Source: Pararge aegeria (taxonomy: Eukaryota > Arthropoda > Insecta > Lepidoptera > Nymphalidae). Taken from it: a stretch of DNA of 64,000 nt. The DNA lies in the NCBI RefSeq assembly GCF_905163445.1, contig NC_053197.1, forward strand, positions 10,974,001-11,038,000, written 5' to 3'. The position numbers and the translations under genes are program-made. Of this stretch, positions 45,887-58,290 are shown piece after piece. The notes under the pieces were generated by a model that saw nothing but the letters and a program-made list of their open reading frames with translations, searched no databases and was not told the DNA's origin. Numbering within the stretch: position 1 is the stretch's first letter; the number at the start of each line of letters is the position of its first letter.

Positions 45887-47989
45887 TTTTTTTTTTTTTT
45901 TAAGTATTTGAACTTATTTTCTGTTATTTTGAAAATTCATGTTTCTTTACTAGAATGATCAGAAAATGCACGCACTTTAGTTGTATACCATAGGCGTCGA
46001 GTTCATTTCAATATCTTACCAACTGAAACACAGCATGTACAACTCCCAGTAATTTTAAATGATTTAATTAATTGATGTTAATTTTTTAAAGTTCCTTTGA
46101 ACATGGTCATTACATTGTCGGCAGTGTATTAATAACCAGGTAGCTTCAAAGGTATTTATTATAATTGTATATAATATATAATAGTGAATATTATTTGTAA
46201 TGAAAGTAACAATCAAAATTTAGTTATATTTGCATGTATAAAGTTTATTTGGTTTATTCTAATTTTTTATTAAATAAAAGTTATATTTTTAGTAATGCGT
46301 TTCTGTTATTTATTTGGAAGTTGTGAAAGACAGGAGATGGTCCTTGACATACCGATCCATACACACGATTAATAGCCTAAGCACACATGAAAAGAAAATA
46401 AATTTCTCCATATTTTTTTACGAAACCCAATATACAGTCAATTAAGAAGTTCCGCCTTTTATAGAGTTGTCTTATATCTGAAAAAATAGCTAAATCATGA
46501 TCCCTTGATTTTATTTTAATGTAAGTCAACCTTCACAAAACAGTTTAGTGTCAATATTCGTGTTCTTAAAAAATAACAATGACTTCAATTAATATTTATT
46601 TTCAATTTTTTTTTTTTTTTTGGATCCCACAGCTATTTACCCTGGATCTCAAAGTCTAACGTTCTCTAAAAGAAAAAGATTTCAAACACGATTTGGAAAC
46701 CTGTATTTATTAGTTTTTAAACCATTGTGAGAGACACCTAAAGACCGAATTAGCAAATTTTGTATTGCAAATGTAGCAAATAATTGAACTTATGTAATAA
46801 TGTAATTTAGGTATACCTAGTACCTATAATTGTAGTAGGTACGCATGCAAAAGCCTCAAATATAGGTATATATAGATATACAGCCTATTTTATATTAGGA
46901 ATTCTTGACTTTGGTTAGGTACCTATGTCAAAAATTCTATTCTACCTGAATACATCTCAGAGTTCATACATCCTGTTTATCGTAGAGGAGGCTAGGTATT
47001 GATCGATTAGGTTCTTATTATCATCTTTGTAGGTAATAATGCGGTGCACAAATTTCCTTTCTTAGGAGTGAAGGCTAAGAACTCAGACCATCCATTGTCC
47101 TCCAACGCTGCTTGGCCAACGCGTATTCTGAAAAATAAGTAAGTACGAGTACCTAATGTGTGTAGGTAAGTACCCAACGAGGTGTGAGCGAAGCTTCACT
47201 TAAAGTGAATAAAGTTGAATGTAGTTGGTGGCGATTGGTGAGGAAAACAAGACGTTACAGCGTTATCTTTTAAGGATTTTGTAACCTTAACTAGATGGCG
47301 TTATTAAGTTTAAATTGAGTTATACGTAATAAAACATAAAGTTATTTGTCTTGATTTTATTATTACAAGAATATTTGTAAAAATTAAGGCAAAAGTTAAT
47401 AAATAATATGTCATAAGCTTATACATAATTTTAAATATGATATTTTTCTTAAACTATATATTTAATCTTTGTGCTTCAGCGCCATCTCTGGTCGAGTAGC
47501 TAGCACTCCTGCCATCTAGTGCTGCGTAGGTGAAGCTAACATTAAATCTAAACTTCAAACTTTTTGACACATAACATTGAAATAGCATCCCTAAATAAAT
47601 ATTTATTACACCAAGCATATTCATTATTAATTATTTCATTTACAATATTACTGCGTACAATACCATTTTACGTAATTGGCAAATGAAAACTTAAGTTCGC
47701 TAAGTTTTCAATATCGTCCGCTACGATTGTGGCGCCCTTGTTTTCCTTATATTCAGGGTGTGTTTTCACGAATACTTCATTCTACTGCAATTCGTCTTAA
47801 GGTGAACATCCTAGTTAAATGATTTTATCGCGAGTGACATTGAAGTGAAAGCTTGTTTCCTTCGATAAAACCTTCATAAGCATAACATTTATAACTATAT
47901 TAAAAAGAAAAATACAATTTTCATTAAGAACTCTGGCATTAATTGCAATAAAACTGAATTCAGTGTAAACTGCTTTTTACGGCTATCGA

Positions 47990-48620
47990 TCGGTATACAA
48001 ATTCTGCGAAGGAGCGCGAAGCTACTGCTATAGTTTTAGCGGTGCGAGCATATTTCACACCAAAAACGTTAACGTTCAAGAGTCACCGTCACCGCCGCCG
48101 AGATGGCGTTCATGATGCCAGTAGTGAAGAACGATTGGGATATATACAACTCTCGATCGCGGCGGACTTCCGAGTCTGTGGACAAGCCGGGCATCGGAGG
48201 CGGCCGGGTGCGCAAGGTGTCAGAGTCTCGCTCCGAGGGACCCGTCCTGTCACCGCGGACTGCGCTCAGCCCCCATCGCAGCGCTCCAGCCATGCGCTCG
48301 CTCTCCTACTGCCGCGCACCGCCGAGCCGAGTTTCCTTACGAGCATTAGAAAACCAAAAGGGCTCGGCTAGCCCGCCCAGCGTCACAAAGGATTCGGATA
48401 AATTTCACAGCAGGTTGGTGGAGAAGTTGCGGCGAGCTTTCGGTCGCTCGGAGTCTCGCAACAACGAGAGGAGCTCGTGAGTTAACAGGGCGTGCTTGTG
48501 TGCAGGGCGCGAGCCGACTCCCCCGAGCGACGCTCGCGTTGCGGCGCCTGCATGCCCTACCTGTGAAGCCGACCGCTGCCCGCGGCCCAGGAGACACACC
48601 ATCTGTGATATGTACCAGAT
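47990..48620. promoter_or_regulatory. CpG-rich island around the 125-aa gene
   Basis: A sharp rise in GC and CG dinucleotides from about 48000 to 48600, against AT-rich flanks. It covers the presumed 5' UTR, the coding region and the start of the 3' UTR. No TATA box is evident immediately upstream. Confidence 0.5.
48103..48480 (+). CDS. Small Ser/Arg-rich protein (125 aa), CpG-island gene
   Basis: ATG 48103 in a good context (GCCGAGATGG) to TGA 48478-48480. The coding stretch is far richer in GC and CpG than anything around it, which opens long shadow frames on both strands. This frame is chosen because it begins in the best start context and gives a coherent protein. It opens MAFMMPVVKNDWDIYNSRS. 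Then come Ser/Arg stretches with possible phosphorylation sites (RRTSES, RKVSESRSE, LSPRTALSPHRSAP), a SLSYCRAPPSR segment, and a basic amphipathic C-terminus around KFHSRLVEKLRRAFGRSESR (residues 99-118). No signal peptide or membrane span is visible. I do not recognise the family. It could be a single-exon gene or the first coding exon of a longer one, although the stop argues for the former. A possible AATAAA lies at 49418-49423, implying a 3' UTR of about 0.95 kb. Confidence 0.65.
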   Translation: MAFMMPVVKNDWDIYNSRSRRTSESVDKPGIGGGRVRKVSESRSEGPVLSPRTALSPHRSAPAMRSLSYCRAPPSRVSLRALENQKGSASPPSVTKDSDKFHSRLVEKLRRAFGRSESRNNERSS

Positions 48621-49417
48621 AAAGAACACCAGTTGAGTAGAGCTATGAATGTGTTATATAGTCGATGATGGAGCCCTTAGTTTATCCATTTGGTTCGCTT
48701 CTAACTGTCGCATGTTTGTGTACGTACTTTAAGGACTAGGGATGGGTTGAGCGAGGTTGTAATAAATGGACTGTACTATGTTGAATGTTTAAGACTGCGT
48801 TTACTTAAGGGTTTAGTTAGGTTGCCGGGGATTAGTTTTGGCTTTTGTCCACAAAATTCACTCCGGTGGTTTAGTTGTTATGGCAGTTCGGTATACATCT
48901 GTGATTTGTTACATGTAAGTTACGGTGTTATTTATTTTATAATGAGAGCGAAGTACCTTTTAGTATCATTTTCTGTAGCTATTTAATTTAACACCGTAGA
49001 AGACGTATTTATTTTGCGGCAAAATTTAACAGAAACATAGCGGATGAGATTAAATAAGTTCCTTTGGAGGATTTTAATTAAATAGCACTAGTGAGGTTCA
49101 AATGTAATAACCGTAAAGCAAGATTAGTAGGTATTAAATAGCTTTGTTTACTAGTAGATATTCTTTTTAAAAGTACTAGTAATTTCTATACTAAAAGTAT
49201 TACTATGGAGTATAAATAAATGTGACTATTACATTATTGATGTAAGCATTAATTTTGTTACATAATGTAGATATGATTTTATGTGATGTTAACTTTGACT
49301 GTGTAAATGGACCAGCTTTATTAAAATTAGGAAAGGTATTTTTCAGTATAACTGAATTAGTGACGTAAAGTGATTGTATTCTATAGTGTCTACTTTTAAG
49401 CGGAGAAATATTTGAAA

Positions 49418-49423
49418 AATAAA
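49418..49423 (+). terminator. Candidate polyadenylation signal AATAAA for the 125-aa gene
   Basis: First AATAAA on the plus strand well downstream of the stop. The intervening 0.9 kb is repeat-poor, consistent with a 3' UTR. Confidence 0.3.
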
Positions 49424-51979
49424 TAGAGATAAGAATTATTCTGCGAGTTCCTTAATAAAAATTACAGAACTGCCATATTTCTACTGTAACAGTTTTAAAA
49501 TAATTTGTCCGCGAAATTCATGGATTGTTATAGTTTCAGTAAATCCACACGCAAACATAGATTGGCTGCCAGACAGTTTGGCGCATTTCCATTGGATATA
49601 CCTAAGGCCAATGTCTCAAAAAAAAAAACCTGTAAAAGAGAGTGTACTTACTGATGTAACTTTATAAATGTACCTACAAGCATAATATGATCACAGATTG
49701 GTGGTTTTTCTAAATCTTTTCAAAACTTAGAATATATTAATACTATAAAAAAAATGGTCTTTCATGAAATACTTTCTTACCAAAGTTTTTTTTTATTATT
49801 TAGGTCAGTAAGTATTCTCAAGGTCATTCAGCCGATTGTAAGCTAAAAATTTGACAAAAAAGAAAAGTTGCACAATGTTGCACCAGGTTGCGCATTTAGG
49901 TATGTGCGTAAAGATAGCTGATAATAAGATTTCCAACCAAGCCTTTTATTCAAATCTTTGACATCAATAGGTACCTAATTACTAGGAAGGCAGACGAACT
50001 GACAGCAAATTGGTTTGCGAGAGCTTTTTAATCAAATTCAATTTTACATGTAGTATTATACCTAGTACCTTATCTAATCTATATTGTGTCGAATCTGGTT
50101 ACTTTTTAAATATATTGCTTATATTCTATGGATTTTATCTTTCATTGTTTTCCCCCATCTAGGTACCTACCTAATTAATATTCCACAGTTAACCCTCAAC
50201 TTACATTACTACTAGAATATTAACGCCACGAATTATATCATACACGAACTAAAACAAATTTATGGGTCTCAAAGTAATGCTATCCTTTCTACAATGTTTC
50301 ATGTAGAGATGAGATGAGATTTTTTTTAGATATAAGAATCGCGAAGCATAAAGTCGGCACCATGGAGGCACATAAAAGCGGTTTGTGCTTAGTGTATTTA
50401 TTATTGCAATGCACAATAAAGTAGATGTACCTACCTACCTAGTGTTTATCCAATACTATCCGTTCGGATTTAAATCTGACTGATTTCCCCTTAGTTAACG
50501 TTCTGACAAATAATCATCCCTATTATTTCACTTTGGGGGGAGGGGGTGAATCCGTGAACATGTATTTTGCAATTTTGTTTGTCAAATTAAATACCAACTT
50601 TCATCCATATAACTTGAAAAATTACGGACTTCCATTCTCTCATTAAAAAAAATATATATATAGGTATATAATGCCTTTTGTTGTTGTATAGATTTAGGAA
50701 GATTAATTTTGCAAGTGTGTGTTTAAATAGTGTCACGTTGGCACCTAACAGTCATTAATAATTGCATTGCTCTGCTACACAGTACCAACTGCCAAGATAT
50801 TAAATAGCTCAAAATCAGAGTTGTTGCCCAAAATGGGTGTTTACAGCTGTTACTGCGCACAACTTGGCAATGACGCGTATTTACAGCAGGTTAACATCGG
50901 TTTCCTATTAACCGGAAAAGCAAGTATTTAATGCTGTGTACAAGCTGCAAGCTACCTTTGTGCCGACAAGATCGTTGCAGTGGTTGAGCCGAACGTAGAA
51001 CACTCGCATTTAGCTGGTTTTATTCTTTTTATATCTTATGTTCGGAAAATTGGCGTTAGTCATCTAAACTGCGGTTACAAAAAACCTCATTACCGCCAAA
51101 AAGAGCAAACGTACAAAAATTTCGGGTGAATGGAATGTTTTCGATCTCGTTTTACAATTATACTGCAAACAATCTTTGCGTTACTTTTAAGTATAAAGTA
51201 GTAATGTTTCAAAATATTAAAATATATATTACAAAAGGTAAAAACATACATAACATTGAAAAATCTGACTTTATTTTATCACACTGCATTTTTTTGAGTT
51301 GGTAAAGTACCCTTCTTTGTTTTAAGTGCCATTGTTTTAGTGATAACTATAAGAATACTCGATTTCAGTTTTTTTGTTTGTTTAAATTATATATTGCAGG
51401 ATAAAGTAGATAAAAAGGCTATCTTGATACCGTGTTCATGCTGCAAAAAAAAAATTAAATCACTAATGAATTCAAAAAAAGGCTACAACATTTTGTTACA
51501 ATAATACGTGTTACCGAAATTGTATTATAGCCATGAGTAGGTGCAATACAAACCATTTTAAAATAAATTAATTTTTACTTTACTTCACGATTCTTACTAA
51601 AATGGATAATTATATCGCTTTACTTAATGCACTAAATTATTTTGTTAAAATTATCAAACAATGGCTAATAATTTTTAAGTAATATAATTGGTTAAAATTA
51701 CACAGTAATTACTTAACGTAAAATCCGAGTTCTAATGTTTTCCAGAATATGTTACAGTAGGTCGGTAGGTAGGTAAAACCTACTTATCCTAATCTATTTT
51801 AATCTTAGAGTAGCAAAAAAACAAGTTGGTTTTGTCTTCCGGGATTTTTATCTTCATTGTACCTACCCATGCTTTATATATTTGATAAGCAAGAGAAGGT
51901 ATCCATATTAAATGGCTATTTAAAAATAAGTAGCATACCTGAATATAAGAAGGCAATTTCAAAAAACAAAAAAAAAATA

Positions 51980-52175
51980 AACAGCTATACTTCGCAAGGT
52001 ACCTATGCAAGGAACTTACGAAGTACGGCTCTGTGCCCATCCATTGTAATTGCCTGTGTAATTTCAGGCACATTAGGCGTAGGTATAAGCCTCATAAGTA
52101 GTGTAACACATAGTGTAATTACACAGGCAATTACGCCCTTCAGGCCGGAACACTGCAACGCTGGAATACTAAAAG
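51980..52175. repeat. Two inverted family B repeat pieces forming an 18-bp inverted repeat
   Basis: GTAATTGCCTGTGTAATT (52046-52063) and AATTACACAGGCAATTAC (52117-52134) are exact reverse complements. The right half continues as family B (GCCCTTCAGGCCGGAACACTGCAACGCTGG). The left half is the same region reversed. Confidence 0.6.
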
Positions 52176-53039
52176 GAGGAATTAACTACTACCATAAAGA
52201 ACCTTCTAGGATGTAGAATAGGGGTTGAATCTGAAAGGTCATATGGTTAAATGAAATGTAGTAATTTTTATAAATAGTAGACTGACGATTTTTAGGACGA
52301 CAACTCCTAGTAAGGAAGGAATTGAAAAACTATTGTAGAATGCGTCACAAGAAACGTTCTTTTTTCTCAATCCATTTCAAAATATTAACATTATTATTGT
52401 TAACATTTCGTCTGTAAAAAAAGGGTTGGTTTTCAGTTAAAAATAAAGAATTTCATAATATCTGAAAATACCCCAAATAAGTTAGATAGGGGATATGTGT
52501 AAATACTAAGTATAGTCCACTCAGCATGTTCAAGTGATCAATGAAACTTGGTATTTTGACTTTTTCAGTTCAAAATATACACACGGCTAATAAAGACATA
52601 GTTAATCTGTCCAATGTAATATTATAAAGTTGTATTACCTGTTATATTGTTATTGTTATAAGAAATATTAAACAAACAAAAATTATATTCAAAAAAGTTA
52701 AATTAACTAATAGTTAGCGGTGGCGGTATCAATTCAATTAATTGCAGTCGTGTCATGAAGCAGTAAACATATTCGAATTAGTACTAAAAATCAAATATGT
52801 ATATTACTCTTAAATAGTTTTAATCCAAAATTTGAGATGTGATACGAATACACGTTCACTACAAATGAGTTTTTTGTAGGCTTCTCATAAATTAGTATAG
52901 CTCATGCCGTTTTTGACAAAAGGGGCCTTTATGGACAGACAAGACAAGTTTCCGTACCTGGATTCGGATTTAAAATAAATCGTGTTTTTTACTTATCAGT
53001 TAAATAGAAAGACGTTTGGCTGTATTAAAAAATATATGA

Positions 53040-53180
53040 ATAAATGAATGAATGAATATACTTTTATTGCACACCACAAAAAGTACGTAAAAAAATAAAA
53101 GTATAACAAAACAACGTATAGGTACAATTTGGCGGTTTTATCGCTTCATAGCGATTTCTTCCAGGCAACCAATGGCGAAG
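53040..53180 (-). repeat. LINE 3' tail, reverse
   Basis: AATGAATGAATGAATATACTTTTATTGCACACCAC...GTACAATTTGGCGGTTTTATCGCTTCATAGCGATTTCTTCCAGGCAACC, reverse of the 42110 tail. Confidence 0.65.
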
Positions 53181-53694
53181 ATAAAAAATACAGAAACTAG
53201 TTAGGTGGTGCACATAATATACATATACCTACCCATAAAATAAATATTTCATAACCTAAATAATGTCTACTTTGTTGGAACTACATATGTGTCGTATTGA
53301 AATAAATGATATGCCTGATAACCTGAAAAGGACGCTCAGGTAATTCATACAATCGCACAAACTCAATAGTGGAATTTCAAGTAGGTTACAAAAGTACGCC
53401 GCGCGCCTGTGTGCTTTATTGACCGTAGAATTTTCTAGGCGCCCTACGCTATGCGCCCTTCCTGCGTACCGCGCACATTCTGCCACTGCGTATTGCGTAC
53501 TAGCCCGTTCTATGCACCTTCCAGAATAATCGTAACGTGGCCCGTGGTATTGAACAACTGTAAAAATATTTATATTTTTATTCTATTTAGGTAATACGAT
53601 AATTCAAATAAAAATAAAGTCCTAAGTAAGTATATACCGGCTTTCAGTTCATTCAGGGCTTATTTAATAATAAGTACCTACATATTTAATATTA

Positions 53695-53925
53695 GCCCAG
53701 TGGTAAGAATTCGGCCTTACTTTTGGAGAGACTTTCGATAACCGGCGCGCACCTCTAGATTTTTAAAGTTGTGTTTCAAGCAATTAAATATCACTTGTTT
53801 CGCGGTAAAGCATACTTCGTGAGTAAATTGCCGGAGAGTTCTCTATAACGTTCTCAAACATTCTACCAACTTACGGCCTACTAACTCTTTTGATTGCATT
53901 CTCATTCTGAGATTCTGTATTTGTC
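53695..53925 (+). repeat. Family C SINE
   Basis: GCCCAGTGGTAAGAATTCGGCC (A box), ACCTCTAGATTTTTAAAGTTGTG, CAAGCAATTAAATATCACTTGTTT, GAGAGTTCTCTATAACGTTCTC and CCAACTTACGGCC, followed directly by a Helitron-like copy. Confidence 0.65.
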
Positions 53926-53927
53926 AA

Positions 53928-54069
53928 ATCTTTATATATATATTTCTTGTGTGCGTGTGTATGTCACTGAACTCCTCCGGCTGGATCGATTTGAATGATT
54001 TTTTTGGTATGCGTTTGGGTGGCACCCTGGATGGTTATCAGCCCGACAGTTGGCGCTGGGGTCCGCTAG
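53928..54069 (+). mobile_element. Helitron-like non-autonomous element, copy 3
   Basis: TCTTTATATATATATTTCTTGTGTGCGTGTGTATGTCACTGAACTCCTCC to GTTGGCGCTGGGGTCCGCTAG, nearly identical to 19515-19668 with small internal deletions. The insertion ends between CTAG and T. Confidence 0.65.
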
Positions 54070-54335
54070 TAAATTAATAAAAATTAAATGTCATGAAATT
54101 TCGCATTTAAATTACTAGACACATTGAAATACGCAGGCTGTTCATTATTATTAGGTAGGTAGAGGTACCCAGGTATTAATAATTGTCTCAATTAATTTGT
54201 TTACACATAGGTACTTACTCGTAGTTAGCTAGTTGGCACATAAAACCAAATCTTAGGCATGCAATTTCGCGTGCTAAGTATAGAATTGAGAGCTATTTAG
54301 TAATATAATTGCGTACCATCCCGCGGGCTGGAAGC

Positions 54336-54355
54336 GTTCGGGAACATTCTAGAAA
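54336..54355. promoter_or_regulatory. Heat shock element, four perfect pentamers
   Basis: GTTCG-GGAAC-ATTCT-AGAAA: four contiguous alternating nTTCn/nGAAn units with no mismatch, the consensus bound by trimeric heat shock factor (HSF). It sits in a GC-rich patch (54318-54415) with GGGAGCGGGGCG just downstream. No coding gene follows within the window on either strand. Confidence 0.5.
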
Positions 54356-54676
54356 CGCTTTGACGGGAAGGGAAGGGAGCGGGGCGTAATACGCGAGCTT
54401 AGCTTGGGGCGATTTGTATAGAATCACCCATCTTTGTGTAGGTAGAACGAGTTACAAGTTACAACTTTAAAGAATATTAGCTATTGAATAGAAGTAGTAT
54501 TACGAACATTAAAGTATCTACGGATAGACAGACGGATTAATAAAATAGCAAAAATAACACTTACGAAATAGTCGAGTAAAAAAAAACTTTAAAAACCAAA
54601 CTCAAAGCTCTCTAATGAGCTCTCCGAACTCTAATATGATAACCTAATCAAAAAAGATGGAAAACTTAATTTTATA

Positions 54677-54766
54677 TGCTTTAATTAAATCTCCGATTGC
54701 TGAACTACTTACGACTTTTTACATGCATTAATTAAATCTCCGATTCCTGAACTACTTACGACTATG
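54677..54766 (+). repeat. Two-copy tandem repeat, 47-bp period
   Basis: TTAATTAAATCTCCGATTGC... at 54681-54716 recurs at 54728-54763 with a single change (GATTGCTG versus GATTCCTG). Confidence 0.85.
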
Positions 54767-57239
54767 CAAAAAACATATCTCTGAAACAAATATAGATACA
54801 AGTGAAAAACAGAAAGATATACCACGGAAATTGTACATTTCTCCGCGATAAAAGGTAGGTAGGTGGCCTAGGTATTAGAGACTACGCGACGCGTTCGTAA
54901 TAAAGTGACAGGAGTCACTTGATTTCGATTTTGCATGTGATGTTAGGGCTGCATCTGATTTATTTTCGTAAAAACTTTGGCCGTGGTTGACTCAAGCACT
55001 ATTAGCGTTTCAGTTTCACAGTTAAGTCTCAGAGACAGTAAATAATGTAGGTAAAGGTAAACCTACCTCTAAATCTTCTGAAGTAATATTTCGGTTTTCA
55101 ATAACACGTTGTACAATTACAATTAGTAGGTAAGTATTAGTATTAATATTGACAATATAACATTGATTATTGCATTTGATTTGATGATTTTGCATATTTT
55201 TTTACCAATTTTTAGTCTGGTAAAATTATGTGATATTATTTTAGACTAGTACCTATTTTGATTTCGGACGGGGCATATAAGACTGAAGGAATTAAAAGGG
55301 TTTGTTGGGACCTGGGGTACCTACTTACTATTACTGCAAGTGTGCCATTTTATTACATTTGAAACGTGGTGATCATCTATGGGTTTCATAAGAACGCTCG
55401 GGAACTCCCTACCAAATACCTTTGTTCTATTGGTTGACTGATGATGATAATGTTTATTATTTTTCTTATAATGTATGAACCAGGCAAAAATTCTTGTACA
55501 TGTACTTACCTATAGCTTGGCTACAATACCAATTATTAATAAAAAATATGGCATCACCGCCTAAGAAGTTTTACATATGGAAAAATTAAACGTGTAACCA
55601 GCGAAGTTGAAGCGGCGTAACTTATTACCATGAGTCATTGTTTCAGTTAGTACGTAGGTATGAAGTTACGTTACCTAAATGTCCCATGACGATGAAATCG
55701 ATACGGTGAAAATTTTCCACTATAAATTCTAGGGCTCTACAGTTTTGAAGCAAGAATGTGTATGAGGAAACCCTGATGATAATGAAAGCGGGCATCAACG
55801 TGATAAAGAAAGCAATCTTAGTAAAATCTTATCTTATCTTTTATCTTCTTTTTTAATGGTGAATGGTTTTAAATTAAAGAAAAAAGAAAACTTAGGTACG
55901 TGATACATCATGGCACCGGGGATCATATCCCAGCACGGCTAGCATGGGCAGGAGACAATTGTATCCCGGGTAAAGGATACAAATTTATCTTCTCCCACAG
56001 CTTTGTCAACTCTCACAGTACTGGCGCACAAGTGGAAATAATATCCAAATAATATATGTGTATTAATAAACGGGGATGAACTTCTCCTATTCCATGTTAG
56101 AGTGATTTAGCAAGTGAGCACGTTAATTATGTCCCTTGTAAGGGCCCCAGGGGATATAATTGGGGGATATCATTTTTATCTCCCGCCCGTGCTAGCCCTG
56201 CAGACTGGATATTACCTGCTCGTGTCTTGTAAATACAGACTTGAAAAAAAATGTTTTAATAAATCTATCAAGGTGCGACGTAGTTCGTAGGTACCTACTA
56301 TCTGTTGTCGATTTGATTTTGGAACGCATCTCCAGAACGCGTGCGCAGCATTTATAAATTTATAATGACTATTCAAGGGGAATTCCGTTGCATCTAAGAA
56401 AAAGTCTGCAAGCAAATTTTTTATGACTATATCCATTGTCTTTAATATCATTGCGAGAGACGTGTTTATATTGTTTTCAGTTTGTGACCTATGTCCGGTT
56501 TAAACGTTATACTGAAACTTATGTTATTTAGCAAACATGTACCTTGCATCCTGGCAATGGACATAGGATAATATTTATCCCGATAAAGATGCTGGTAAAA
56601 GTTACCAGCTCGATTTAAACAATAGCGAATGGTTATCTAAGCTTTGCTGACCGCTTAGCTTGGAATAATTAAACATATACATAGAATGCGTCCTGGAGAC
56701 GGCCATATAACACAAAAAATAGCCCAGGAAAATAAAGTGTTCCTATATGATTTTTTGAAAACACAAAATAAACGGACAATCGTGGGCCACAGCTTATTCA
56801 TAATAAAGTGCAACTATCCCGCTGTAGAGATTATTAAAGGTATTGTAAGGTTTCTTTACACCAGCGTTTCTTATAATCGAATTGACACTGATCTTGTTAG
56901 CAACCCTGTGTCGGCTCTTTCCAGTGGAAATGCGCTTTAAACTTAATAACAAGTAAAGCCTTTTGAATCTATGTCAAGATCATTTTATTTTAAGATCCTT
57001 TAATATAACGTGGATTAGCTTCTTGGTACCTTAATCCTTCGATAACTAATATCTAAACCGGACCACGTATACATGATCTTTTTAATTTAATAGCTATATT
57101 GAAAACCTTAGATTCTATTATAATGAACTCATTACCGAGCTACTACTAATAGCTCGCTAATGATTTGATAATGAACTCATAGAATGAAATATTGGTATCC
57201 ACTTAGATTGGTATCCTCTTAGAATGAAAAGGGTTTAAG

Positions 57240-57360
57240 CCTTAGTCCACCACGCTAGCAAAGTGCGACTTGGTGACTTCACATGCCTTTGAGAATATTA
57301 TGGAAAAACACTGAGACGTGCAGGTTTTATATAGCTTCTCCGTTAAATATTGGATAGAAG
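57240..57360 (-). repeat. Family C SINE fragment, reverse
   Basis: TTAGTCCACCACGCTAGCAAAGTGCGACTTGGTGACTTCACATGCCTTTGAGAATATTATGG...GTGCAGG matches the reverse of the SINE 3' half. Confidence 0.55.
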
Positions 57361-57399
57361 CAGGCGGTATTTTGCGGAAATCCATGATATATTATTAAA

Positions 57400-57880
57400 A
57401 TTAAGCTTAATTGGCTATAGTCCGCGAAAAACAGGAGAATCTGTATGGTGTAATTTATAATTTCTTCAATCCTTATACCAAACAGATCTTCGGCAATGTA
57501 CCATGTATGTATAATCTACGCACGTTACGCTCCGAAACCGGAGCATCCTTAGGAGATGTTGACTTTACAATGATTCATTGTTTATCACCGTTAAAGCCTA
57601 GTAACATCAGGTTGATGGACACAAGTTTTGCTCTGTTTAGGTATAGGCGATCGTTTTCTACTGTCAGGAACACGTCCTGCAACGGGCCGCCCTATGACCA
57701 TAAAGCTGAGGTGAAGGGGCTTACAAAGCTTTCTGTGCCCGTAATTACATTGGCAACCATGCCCTTCAGACCGGAACTTACCATTCCATCAATGCTGCTT
57801 TGCGGCAGAAATAAGCATGGCATTGCATGGGGAAGAACTACTACTTCCCTGGACGGGTTCTGTTACAAAAAGCATTATTG
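57400..57880 (+). repeat. Composite dispersed repeat including family B
   Basis: TTAAGCTTAATTGGCTATAGTCCGCGAAAAACAGGAGAATCTG also occurs near 44900-44950 and 59250-59300. The right half (GTAATTACATTGGCAACCATGCCC, ATGCTGCTTTGCGGCAGAAATAAGCATGGC) is family B. A 156-codon open frame runs through it with no recognisable protein. Confidence 0.6.
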
Positions 57881-58204
57881 ATGCTTAAAATCTCCATCGG
57901 TTGACAAAATGATGAGCTATATATTCGCGCCACGTCGCAGCTGGCTGCGATTGCGTACATAAGTTGATGCATCGAGTGCCTACGTCACATACTCGTAGGT
58001 GCTGATGACGTAAGTGGACAATTGATAAGTACAATGGCACTAATCATCTTAGATTCCTGATGAAATTCCTATTCTATTAATCAGGTAATTTCTCAACAAT
58101 GAGTGTGCATAAATATTGCACAACGGGTCGGCAGTCTTTATTACTTTTTATTGCCACAGACAAGGTGACTAAATAACAACTAAATACCATTATAACAACC
58201 GATT

Positions 58205-58290
58205 AACGGCCCACTACAGGGCACGGGTCTCCTCACAGAATAAAATGGAAACCACCTTTAGGCTGCAAATCACCACGCCGCATAGTCCAA
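58205..58290 (-). repeat. Family C SINE 3' fragment, reverse
   Basis: ACGGCCCACTACAGGGCACGGGTCTCCTCACAGAATAAAATGG...CACGCCGCATAGTCCA is the reverse of the SINE end. Confidence 0.55.

Larger units (their letters stand above)
44446..48102. other. Intergenic region and GCP6 3' UTR
   Basis: About 3.66 kb. The left part is presumably GCP6 3' UTR; an ATTAAA variant lies at 44992-44997 and no AATAAA is close to the stop. A 12-bp inverted repeat (ACAGAGTGCAGC, arms 44816-44827 and 44851-44862), a SINE at 45500-45785 and a hairpin at 45839-45886 are present. The right end, from about 47950, is the 5' flank of the CpG-rich gene. No coding exon is seen. Confidence 0.5.

Noticed and set aside
48042..48371. 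109-codon frame overlapping the CpG-island gene in another frame, plus antisense frames at 48069-48629
   Set aside because: GC-rich sequence opens several frames; the 48103 frame has the better start context and the more coherent protein.
57411..57881. 156-codon open frame
   Set aside because: It runs through two dispersed repeat families; the sequence is explained by the repeats and no domain is visible.
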